NCBI GenBank assembly: GCA_903879775.1
Contig: CAIRMY010000241.1
Location: 1-6,139 of the forward strand
DNA from: an uncultured Bacteroidota bacterium
GTDB taxonomy: Bacteria; Bacteroidota; Bacteroidia; NS11-12g; UBA955
DNA: 6,139 bases
Reading direction: 5' to 3'
The notes under the pieces are model-generated. The model had not been told where the DNA came from. It saw only the letters and a program-made list of their open reading frames with translations, and did no database searches. Numbering within the stretch: position 1 is the stretch's first letter; each line of letters begins with the position of its first letter. The translations under genes and the position numbers were made by a program. This document shows positions 1 through 5,789 of the stretch, one piece after another.

Positions 1-84
1 AGGGTTCACTAACGGAGCCGTGCTTTTAAATTTGGTCCATTTTTCGGAGATTGGACCTTCTGGAATTTTTGATTCTAATTTCAT
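1..84 (-). CDS. sdhA: Succinate dehydrogenase/fumarate reductase flavoprotein subunit, N-terminal fragment
   Basis: Only the first 28 codons are present; the gene continues beyond the left edge. Read on the minus strand from the ATG at 84-82, the product begins MKLESKIPEGPISEKW and ends at the edge with APLVNP. This matches the characteristic start of Bacteroidota SdhA, which carries an extra N-terminal stretch before the FAD-binding Rossmann motif; that motif would lie just outside the window. The family oxidises succinate to fumarate with covalently bound FAD and passes electrons to the iron-sulfur subunit SdhB. The start lies 4 nt after the sdhC stop codon, so the two genes are almost certainly co-transcribed and probably translationally coupled. 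There is no Shine-Dalgarno sequence before the ATG. The identification rests on a short match plus the position after sdhC, and these agree well. Confidence 0.88.
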   Translation of the reverse strand, partial: MKLESKIPEGPISEKWTKFKSTAPLVNP

Positions 85-88
85 AAAA

Positions 89-763
89 TTATTTAATCAA
101 GCCTAAATGTATAACAACCGGTATTGAAGCAAATACCAATGGAACAATGATTGAAAATGCAGCACCCAATGTTTGAATCATCGGAGTTAGAATTGGGTGG
201 TTCAAGCCAAAACTTTGAAATGCACTTTGGAAACCATGCAGTAAATGATAAGCCAAACTAATACATCCCAAAACGTATAAAGTTACTGGAACAGGATTGG
301 CAAAAACTTCCAACATGAAATGATATAAAGTTTTTGATTCGGTTAATCCACCTTGAGCATCAAAGCGGCTAACAATCCAGAAATCTTTTAGGTGCATAAC
401 CAAGAATAATAATAAAATAGTTCCTAATAAGCCCATGCTTCTAGAATACCATGTACTATTTGATCTTTTTGGAGCTGCCCCGTATTTGTTGTTTCTTTTT
501 TTCATGTTGTCTATTGTGAGAGACAAGCCTTGCACAATATGAATCAACAAACCACCAATTAATCCAACCTCAGCAAGACGAATAAACCAGTTATGAGCCA
601 TGAATTCAGCGGCAGCATTAAAAGTTGCCCCTTCATCCATAAAAAAAACACAAGCATTAATTGCGCAGTGAACCACCAAAAAGGCGATGAGTGAAACTCC
701 GGTCACTGCCATAACTAGTTTTCTACCAATGCTAGAAGAAAACAAGAACGACAAAACTCCCAT
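89..763 (-). CDS. sdhC: Succinate dehydrogenase cytochrome b subunit (b558 family, di-haem)
   Basis: This 224-residue membrane protein anchors the succinate dehydrogenase/fumarate reductase complex and carries electrons between the iron-sulfur subunit and menaquinone. About five hydrophobic helices are visible, at roughly residues 15-40, 62-84, 108-128, 158-180 and 198-222. Histidines sit in the first four: H32, H75, H124, and H173 or H176 in the AYHLLHGFQSAFQSFG stretch. That is the arrangement expected for two axially ligated haems b in the single-subunit anchors of Bacillus and Wolinella type. The assignment of the fourth ligand between H173 and H176 is uncertain. The length is normal for the family. 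The start at 763 gives MGVLSFLFSSSIGRKLVMAVTG, the usual N-terminus; no Shine-Dalgarno is present. The gene is followed 4 nt later by sdhA, and a candidate promoter lies 35-42 nt upstream. It could equally be named frdC, because sequence alone does not tell the direction of the reaction. Confidence 0.93.
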   Translation of the reverse strand: MGVLSFLFSSSIGRKLVMAVTGVSLIAFLVVHCAINACVFFMDEGATFNAAAEFMAHNWFIRLAEVGLIGGLLIHIVQGLSLTIDNMKKRNNKYGAAPKRSNSTWYSRSMGLLGTILLLFLVMHLKDFWIVSRFDAQGGLTESKTLYHFMLEVFANPVPVTLYVLGCISLAYHLLHGFQSAFQSFGLNHPILTPMIQTLGAAFSIIVPLVFASIPVVIHLGLIK

Positions 764-797
764 AAATATTATTTTTATCTTTTTATTTGATTGGTTA

Positions 798-805
798 CAA
801 ATTTA
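798..805 (-). promoter_or_regulatory. Candidate -7 promoter element for sdhCA(B)
   Basis: On the minus strand this reads TAAATTTG, an exact match to the Bacteroidota -7 consensus TAnnTTTG, about 34 nt before the sdhC start codon. A TTTG sits upstream at 822-819, but the 13-bp spacing is shorter than the usual 17-23 bp, so the -33 element is poor. The rest of the 131-bp gap between ribE and sdhC (764-894) is AT-rich with no convincing terminator hairpin. Transcription reading through from ribE therefore cannot be excluded. Confidence 0.35.
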
Positions 806-894
806 ACAAATAGTAAGACAAATAGGTGTTTAATGTGAACTAAAGATGTTTATTTAGAATAATTTTAAAGTAAAAAGTAAACAAAATTGTTAAA

Positions 895-1482
895 TCAGCC
901 ACCCATAAGTTTAATTTTTTGTAAATATTTCCCTAGAACATCAAATTCAATGTTTACGGAATCCCCTTCTTTCAACAGATGAAGATTTGTATGTTCCCAG
1001 GTGTAAGGTATGATTGCAACACTGAATGCGTCTGGAAAGCTGTCGATTACAGTTAAACTAATTCCGTTGATTGTTATGCTACCTTTTCCAACGGTTATTC
1101 CCGCTTCAATTGGATGTGAAATAAAAATCATGTGCGAGCCGTCTAAATCATGAATTTCATCGACGTGCCCAATACAATCTACATGACCTTGAACATAATG
1201 TCCATCAAAACGGTCTCCAGCTTTAAGGCATCTTTCTATGTTCACCTTATCGCCAATGTTTAATTGTCCTAGGTTTGTCCGACTCAAAGTTTCTTTAATT
1301 GCAGTTACAGAATATTTCTTTTCGTTAATTTCGGTAACCGTTAAACAAATGCCATTGTGGGAGATGCTTTGATCTATCTTGAATTCGTTGCAAATGTTTG
1401 ATTGTAAATGGAATACAACATTTGATCCCTCTTGACGGATGTCAACTACGGTAGAAAATGATTCAATGATTCCTGTGAACAT
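895..1482 (-). CDS. ribE: Riboflavin synthase (alpha subunit type)
   Basis: This enzyme dismutates two molecules of 6,7-dimethyl-8-ribityllumazine to riboflavin plus a pyrimidinedione, the last step of riboflavin synthesis in the cytoplasm. The 195-residue product starts with the hallmark MFTGIIE, which fixes the start at 1482; the open frame continues upstream to 1683 but would overlap grpE and matches nothing. Two lumazine-binding barrel repeats are visible, residues 1 to about 97 and 98 to about 190, each with the paired motif (SHNGICLTV at 41-49; TINGISLTV at 137-145). Compared with the E. coli enzyme, active-site positions S41, C48, T50, H97 and H102 are matched here by S39, C46, T48, H95 and H100. 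The C-terminal helix ends in KYLQKIKLMGG, and the length is typical. The gene is transcribed divergently from grpE across a 95-bp gap; no strong ribosome-binding site or promoter is evident. Confidence 0.96.
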   Translation of the reverse strand: MFTGIIESFSTVVDIRQEGSNVVFHLQSNICNEFKIDQSISHNGICLTVTEINEKKYSVTAIKETLSRTNLGQLNIGDKVNIERCLKAGDRFDGHYVQGHVDCIGHVDEIHDLDGSHMIFISHPIEAGITVGKGSITINGISLTVIDSFPDAFSVAIIPYTWEHTNLHLLKEGDSVNIEFDVLGKYLQKIKLMGG

Positions 1483-1505
1483 GATACAAAATAAACAATT
1501 AATAA

Positions 1506-1551
1506 TGACATTTTGTTTATATGACATATTGGCATTTAAATAATTATGGCA
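1506..1551. repeat. Cluster of four TGNCA pentamers, including an imperfect palindrome, in the ribE/grpE divergent region
   Basis: TGACA occurs at 1506-1510 and 1522-1526, and TGGCA at 1530-1534 and 1547-1551. The middle two form TGACA-TAT-TGGCA (1522-1534), an inverted repeat with a single mismatch. The presumed -33 TTG of the grpE promoter (1529-1531) lies inside it. A perfect version, TGCCA-AAA-TGGCA, lies after dnaJ at 3310-3322. An operator for a stress regulator, or part of an alternative promoter, would fit, but no regulator is identified. The CIRCE element (TTAGCACTC-N9-GAGTGCTAA) is absent. Confidence 0.4.
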
Positions 1552-1560
1552 AAATCTTTG
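1529..1560 (+). promoter_or_regulatory. Candidate promoter of the grpE-dnaJ operon
   Basis: TTG at 1529-1531 is followed after 21 bp by AATCTTTG at 1553-1560, one mismatch from the Bacteroidota -7 consensus TAnnTTTG and within the usual 17-23 bp spacing. Transcription would then start about 10-13 nt before the grpE ATG, leaving a very short leader. The -33 element is embedded in the TGACA-N3-TGGCA palindrome, so binding of a factor there could control access of RNA polymerase. This is inferred from motif positions only. Confidence 0.4.
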
Positions 1561-1577
1561 TGATTGCGTAAGTGAAT

Positions 1578-2132
1578 ATGACAACGAAAGACAATTTATC
1601 GAGCGAACCAATAGACGAAAATTTAGAGCCACAAGAAATGGAATCGAATGACACTGAGGAATCGGTTGAAACTTCTGAATCAATTGAGACCTCGGAAACA
1701 GATTTATTGCAGGCTGAAAAAGAAAAGTATATCCGTTTGTATAGTGAATTTGATAATTTTAGACGAAGAACTACAAAGGAAAGACTTGAATGGATGCAAA
1801 CGGCAAGTAAAGATGTGATTTTGAATGTTTTGCCTGTTATAGATGACATGGAAAGGGCTTTGAAATCGATGGAAACCTCCAAGGATATGTCGAAAGAAGC
1901 CATTGAAGGAATGAGTCTGATTTATAAGAAGTTGTATTCTATACTTGAGAAAAATGGATTGAAACCAATGGATGCACAGGGCAATGATTTTGATCCAGAG
2001 CTGCACGAAGCAATTACTCAATTCGCTGCACCTACGCCAGATTTAGTGGGTAAAGTTATTGATGAAGTTGAAAAAGGATATTTATTACACGATAAAGTGA
2101 TTCGTTTTGCCAAAGTTGTTGTTGGTAATTAA
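1578..2132 (+). CDS. grpE: Nucleotide exchange factor GrpE
   Basis: GrpE promotes release of ADP from DnaK, resetting the Hsp70 chaperone cycle in the cytoplasm. The 184-residue product has an acidic, disordered Ser/Thr/Glu-rich head (about residues 6-45, with a near-repeat VETSE-SIETSE). A long helical coiled-coil region follows (about 42-130, including EFDNFRRRTTKERLEW), then the compact beta domain that contacts DnaK. The conserved run FDPELHEAI is at 138-146 and the C-terminal signature GYLLHDKVIRFAKVVVG at 167-183; the RFA where many homologues have RPA is tolerated in this phylum. I chose ATG 1578; an in-frame GTG at 1572 would add only two residues. No Shine-Dalgarno is visible before either. 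The gene is followed by dnaJ after 8 nt, forming an operon, and its upstream region holds the candidate promoter and TGNCA repeats. dnaK is not present here. Confidence 0.96.
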   Translation: MTTKDNLSSEPIDENLEPQEMESNDTEESVETSESIETSETDLLQAEKEKYIRLYSEFDNFRRRTTKERLEWMQTASKDVILNVLPVIDDMERALKSMETSKDMSKEAIEGMSLIYKKLYSILEKNGLKPMDAQGNDFDPELHEAITQFAAPTPDLVGKVIDEVEKGYLLHDKVIRFAKVVVGN

Positions 2133-2140
2133 TTGATAAG

Positions 2141-3259
2141 ATGAGTAAAAGAGATTATTATGATATACTCGGCGTGTCGAAATCTTCGACAGCTGAAGAA
2201 ATTAAAAAGGCTTACCGAAAGTTAGCAATTAAATTCCATCCAGATAAAAATCCGGGTAATAAAGAAGCTGAGGAGAGCTTTAAAGAGGCCGCTGAGGCAT
2301 ATGATGCTTTAGGAAATGAAGAAAAGCGTCGTAAGTATGATCAGTTTGGTCATGCTGGTGTAGGTGGGAACTCTGGATTCGGCGGTGGCGGCGGATTCAG
2401 TATGGATGATATTTTCAGTCAATTTGGCGATGTTTTCGGAGATGACAGTGTATTCGGTTCGTTTTTTGGCGGTGGAGGCGGTGGAAGAGGTGGTTCTCGT
2501 AGAACTGTAGGTTCAAATATTAGAATAAAACTAAAATTGACCCTTTCTGAAATGCGTGCCGGTGTTGAAAAGAAGGTCAAGTACAAAAGAATGGTTCAGG
2601 CAGAAGGTGTTTCATACGCAACTTGTAAACACTGTGGTGGATCTGGGGTGGTTAAAAAAGTAACAAATACTTTTCTAGGCCAAATGGCTACGCAAAGCGC
2701 TTGCCCAATTTGTCAAGGATTAGGTAAGGTAATAGAGAGCAAACCCAAAGATGCCAATGAACAAGGCCTAATTAGCCAAGAATTTGAAACTTCAATTAAA
2801 ATTCCAGGCGGTGTGGCAGATGGTATGCAATTGAGTGTGAATGGCAAAGGAAATCAAGGACCTGCTGCGGGCGCATCTGGCGATTTGATTGTGTTAATTG
2901 AAGAAATTGCACATGAAGATTTACAAAGAGATAACAACAACGTAATTTATCATTTATGGCTAAGTTTTCCGGAAGCGGCTATGGGTGCGAGTGTTGAAGT
3001 ACCTACCTTAGATGGAAAGGCAAAAATTAAGGTAGATGCAGGTACACAAGCCGGTAAAATTCTTCGTTTAAAGGGAAAAGGCTTTCCCGATTTGAATGGC
3101 TATGGTACCGGCGATCAATTAATTGTTGTGAATGTTTTCGTTCCTTCCAAATTGTCGTCTGAAGAAAAAGATATTCTATTGAAACTCCAAGAAAGTAAAA
3201 ACTTTAAACCAGACGAAAAAGATAAATCCTTTTTTGACAAAATGAAGGATATTTTCTAA
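2141..3259 (+). CDS. dnaJ: Chaperone protein DnaJ with a reduced zinc-binding domain (two of four CxxCxGxG motifs)
   Basis: DnaJ delivers unfolded proteins to DnaK and stimulates its ATPase. The 372-residue product has the full class A layout: J domain at 5-70 with the HPD triad at 33-35, Gly/Phe-rich linker at about 70-120, a central zinc region, two substrate-binding C-terminal domains (about 120-330; RLKGKGFPDLNGYGTGDQLI at 309-328), and a tail ending FFDKMKDIF. The zinc region is odd. Only C162-C165 (CKHCGGSG) and C188-C191 (CPICQGLG) remain. By their spacing and the intervening NTFLGQM these correspond to motifs 2 and 3, which form zinc centre II. Motif 1 is missing, and motif 4, expected at about 202-209, reads PKDANEQG with no cysteine. 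So zinc centre I appears lost as a unit while the frame and flanking domains are intact. It starts 8 nt after grpE and is followed by a hairpin terminator. Confidence 0.96.
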   Translation: MSKRDYYDILGVSKSSTAEEIKKAYRKLAIKFHPDKNPGNKEAEESFKEAAEAYDALGNEEKRRKYDQFGHAGVGGNSGFGGGGGFSMDDIFSQFGDVFGDDSVFGSFFGGGGGGRGGSRRTVGSNIRIKLKLTLSEMRAGVEKKVKYKRMVQAEGVSYATCKHCGGSGVVKKVTNTFLGQMATQSACPICQGLGKVIESKPKDANEQGLISQEFETSIKIPGGVADGMQLSVNGKGNQGPAAGASGDLIVLIEEIAHEDLQRDNNNVIYHLWLSFPEAAMGASVEVPTLDGKAKIKVDAGTQAGKILRLKGKGFPDLNGYGTGDQLIVVNVFVPSKLSSEEKDILLKLQESKNFKPDEKDKSFFDKMKDIF

Positions 3260-3309
3260 GTGTAAAATTTATGTCATGTTCTAATTTTTGGTAATTAATT
3301 GTTGAAATA

Positions 3310-3322
3310 TGCCAAAATGGCA
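3310..3322. repeat. Perfect 13-bp inverted repeat TGCCA-AAA-TGGCA
   Basis: This intergenic palindrome lies 50 bp after the dnaJ stop and 24 bp before the terminator hairpin. Its arms match the pentamer class found at the grpE promoter (TGACA-TAT-TGGCA at 1522-1534), with the same 3-bp spacer. The five-base arms are too short for a terminator stem by themselves, and no T-tract of the required kind follows, so a protein-binding site is the more likely reading. Chance occurrence in AT-rich DNA cannot be ruled out from one window. Confidence 0.35.
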
Positions 3323-3346
3323 ATTTTTCATTTGATGACTGATTTA

Positions 3347-3382
3347 AAAAATGAGTTGAATGTAGAAGTTCAACTCATTTTT
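3347..3382 (+). terminator. Rho-independent terminator after grpE-dnaJ
   Basis: A perfect 14-bp stem pairs 3347-3360 with 3369-3382 around an 8-nt loop (TGTAGAAG). The core arms are TGAGTTGAA and TTCAACTCA, flanked by A5 on the left and T5 on the right, followed by ATTTTG. The A and T tracts make it symmetrical, so it could act in both directions. It lies 87 nt after the dnaJ stop and 63 nt before the peptidase start, separating the chaperone operon from the next unit. Confidence 0.85.
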
Positions 3383-3445
3383 ATTTTGTGAAATATTTCT
3401 TAACTTTCAGAACTAATTAATTCATACTTAAATATATATAAACAA

Positions 3446-5773
3446 ATGAAATTAAGGCAGTTAGCAATAGGTTTTGTTGCATTAAGTGGGAGTTTCTCTT
3501 CTCTTTTTGGTCAAACACCTGAAAAAAACGCGAATTTTCAAATTGATTTTAATCAATATCAGCCTCAAAAATGCCAAGGACCGGTTCCAGCTATTCTCAC
3601 GAGAACTACAAGCGCTAAGGCAAAAGAAGCGATGAAAGATATTAAAGGTAAGTCGGGAAAGCGTTCTGAAAAGAAAACTGAAATGGATCATGCTGTAGAA
3701 TCAAGCTTCTTTGAAGATCAACTTCTTACGAGCGGTCAAATCCTTTATGGCGATCCAATGACGGAGTATGTAAATAATGTGGCCGACGAATTATTGAAAG
3801 ATAACCAAACACTGAGAGATCAATTACAAATTTTTGTATTAAAGTCGCATATCCCGAATGCATATACAACCCACAATGGAATTGTTGTTGTAACAATTGG
3901 TTTGTTGGCTAGAATTGAAAATGAATCTCAATTGGCTGTAATTCTTGCACATGAAATCCAGCATTTTGTAAAAAAACATTCCCTCAAACAATATAAAGAG
4001 GTGAAAAAAACCATTACAGAATCGAGAAGAAACTATGGCGAATTAGAGTCTAAATTGAAACGCCTTTATAGATTTAGTAAAGAGCAAGAATATGAAGCTG
4101 ATGAATTAGGCTACGAGCTAGTCAAAAATTCAAAATATGATTTATCTGAAGGGATATATGTTTTTGAAATGTTGAAGTTTACCGAATTTCCATTTTTAGA
4201 AACAACAATGACACTTGAGGGATTTGAAAAGCCCAATTTTAAATTCCCAACCTATATTTATGAGAATATTCAAGCGCAGTTAAAAACAGCAAAAGAATTT
4301 GATGATAAAATTGAAAAAGAAGAGAGTGACGAAGAATCGAGCACCCATCCAAGTTTAGATAAACGAATTGATCAACTGAAATTACAAGTTGATAAAAAGG
4401 AATATCGAGGTAGACAAAAGTTTGTTGTGGGAGAGAAGGATTTTATATTAATGCAACAGATTTCGCGTTTTGAGTTGCTTTTATCGTATATCAAAAGAGC
4501 TGATTTTGGCCGTAGTTATTACCTTGCAAAAGTTGTTGAACTCCTTTATGGCAAGAATCATTTTTTAAATAAAGTTGCGGCAATGAGTTTATATGGCATT
4601 GTTGAGCATAAGTTGAATAAACATAATTTAGATGATTACGGGCTTAGTGTGAATTATAACCGTGGCGACTGGCGTCCTATTTCAGCGGCATTTAATAAAC
4701 TAGATTCAAGAGACTTTGGTGCTTTGGCTTCAAGTTTAATTTGGGAGATTTATACGTCAAATAAATCTGATGAATTTGTGCGATCTATTTGTGATAGAAC
4801 CTTTACTTTGATACAGACCAAAGGCAATTTTAAATTGAAAGACTTTACTTCTTTCAAACCGGCTGCTGTTGAACCAGAAAAGAAACCTCAAATTGATACC
4901 ACCGCTACAATTTCCGATGGAAAACTTAAAAATCCAAGGTCGAGAATAGCACGTAACTCAAGCGGAGAGGTTGTTGTAAATAACATTTATTATTATGGAG
5001 CGTTTTATCATTTAACGGATAAGCAAAAGGATGATTTGGAGAAATATTTCGATTCAGTTAAAATTGAAACAACCAGTTACAGTGCCAATCCATCTAAATT
5101 ATCTTATACCGAGCGCGAAAAGTTGGATGCCGTAAGGTATGCTCGTTCAAATAAAAACGTTCAAAATATGGTGTTAATGCAGCCTAAAATTATTTACTCA
5201 AATGGCAAAGTTGATATTTTTTACGACAATATAGAAACCAAGCGAAATTATTTTGCCGAAGAAATTGCAAAAAATCAAATTTTAGACAATTGGAATTACG
5301 TGCCTAACGCAACCAATAATGATGTTGATGTATTGGATAATTCAGTAGGCAAATCGTTAAAAACTGAAGACCTAAATCGTTATTCTATTTCAAACGATTG
5401 GCTTTCTGAACGTTTAAATAACGACACAAATCAAATGATTCTATTCTACAAACAATATTTAAATGGGATGTCTAAAGAGGAAAGCTCTCCTTATTTGTTG
5501 AATGTTAATTATGAGTATATTGTTATTCCGAGACCATTCGATATTCAAGGACTTATTTATTCTTTTGCATTGCCATTTTATTTCCCATTTTATTTGGCTC
5601 AACAGTTTCAAAACGATTGTGTGCTCAAAGAAAAAGTTATGGCATATAACACAGAAACTGGCCGTCAAGTGTATTATTCAAATAAGTCGTTTCAACATAA
5701 ATTGAATCAAGATTTATTGAGGGCACATATTTATAAAACAATTTATGAAATTAAACACATCAATGGTAAATAA
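3446..5773 (+). CDS. Secreted M48 family zinc metallopeptidase with long unrecognised C-terminal region
   Basis: The 775-residue product begins with a signal peptide (MKLRQLAIGFVALSGSFSSLFGQ; cleavage probably after Q23), so it should act in the periplasm or at the outer membrane. There is no lipobox cysteine. Residues about 90-316 are an M48 peptidase core: PNAYTTHNGIVVV at 137-149, zinc motif H169-E170-I-Q-H173, third zinc ligand E215 within EYEADELGYE, and THPSLDKRI at 300-308. All expected catalytic residues are present, so it is probably active. The usual PGG before the catalytic helix is replaced by HNG. Beyond 316, about 460 residues match no domain I recognise: a mostly helical part to about 465, a polar linker at 470-510, and a final region with an aromatic hydrophobic stretch at 699-718 (GLIYSFALPFYFPFYLAQ). 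That stretch could touch the membrane. The ATG has no Shine-Dalgarno, only A/T-rich sequence. A predicted exported protein follows after 16 nt, probably in the same operon. Substrate unknown. Confidence 0.85.
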   Translation: MKLRQLAIGFVALSGSFSSLFGQTPEKNANFQIDFNQYQPQKCQGPVPAILTRTTSAKAKEAMKDIKGKSGKRSEKKTEMDHAVESSFFEDQLLTSGQILYGDPMTEYVNNVADELLKDNQTLRDQLQIFVLKSHIPNAYTTHNGIVVVTIGLLARIENESQLAVILAHEIQHFVKKHSLKQYKEVKKTITESRRNYGELESKLKRLYRFSKEQEYEADELGYELVKNSKYDLSEGIYVFEMLKFTEFPFLETTMTLEGFEKPNFKFPTYIYENIQAQLKTAKEFDDKIEKEESDEESSTHPSLDKRIDQLKLQVDKKEYRGRQKFVVGEKDFILMQQISRFELLLSYIKRADFGRSYYLAKVVELLYGKNHFLNKVAAMSLYGIVEHKLNKHNLDDYGLSVNYNRGDWRPISAAFNKLDSRDFGALASSLIWEIYTSNKSDEFVRSICDRTFTLIQTKGNFKLKDFTSFKPAAVEPEKKPQIDTTATISDGKLKNPRSRIARNSSGEVVVNNIYYYGAFYHLTDKQKDDLEKYFDSVKIETTSYSANPSKLSYTEREKLDAVRYARSNKNVQNMVLMQPKIIYSNGKVDIFYDNIETKRNYFAEEIAKNQILDNWNYVPNATNNDVDVLDNSVGKSLKTEDLNRYSISNDWLSERLNNDTNQMILFYKQYLNGMSKEESSPYLLNVNYEYIVIPRPFDIQGLIYSFALPFYFPFYLAQQFQNDCVLKEKVMAYNTETGRQVYYSNKSFQHKLNQDLLRAHIYKTIYEIKHINGK

Positions 5774-5775
5774 TC

Positions 5776-5782
5776 AAGGAGG
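5776..5782 (+). promoter_or_regulatory. Perfect Shine-Dalgarno sequence for the downstream exported protein
   Basis: AAGGAGG lies 7 nt before the ATG at 5790, directly after the peptidase stop at 5771-5773. It is fully complementary to the CCUCCUU core of the 16S rRNA tail at ideal spacing and fixes the start codon. None of the other gene starts in the window (sdhA, sdhC, ribE, grpE, dnaJ, peptidase) has such a site, as is usual in the Bacteroidota. Confidence 0.85.
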
Positions 5783-5789
5783 ATATAAA

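Noticed and set aside
880..891. Small palindrome AACAA-AA-TTGTT just after the ribE stop, considered as a terminator
   Set aside because: The stem is only five A/T-rich base pairs with a 2-nt loop and no T-tract after it; too weak for a terminator.
1547..1560. Sigma-54-like -24/-12 promoter (TGGCA followed by TTTG with GG-to-GT spacing of 10) before grpE
   Set aside because: The -12 element has GT instead of the nearly invariant GC, and the same bases are explained better by the Bacteroidota -33/-7 promoter. No enhancer-binding regulator is seen nearby.
1483..1683. Upstream extension of the riboflavin synthase reading frame to a start at 1683
   Set aside because: The extra 67 residues overlap the divergent grpE gene, have no family match, and the hallmark MFTGII start of riboflavin synthase is at 1482.
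1544..2021. Two minus-strand open frames (119 and 105 codons) opposite grpE
   Set aside because: They lie wholly or mostly antisense to a well-identified gene, are rich in residues typical of shadow frames (Ser, Phe, Ile, Cys) and match no known protein.
3401..3408. TAACTTTC as a -7 promoter element for the M48 peptidase gene
   Set aside because: The final G of the consensus is missing and the nearest TTTG upstream is only 12 bp away and abuts the terminator, so it is not convincing, although a promoter must lie somewhere in 3383-3445.
5459..5705. Short frames on both strands inside the 3' part of the peptidase gene
   Set aside because: They overlap the long coding frame, lack ribosome-binding sites and have no recognisable features.
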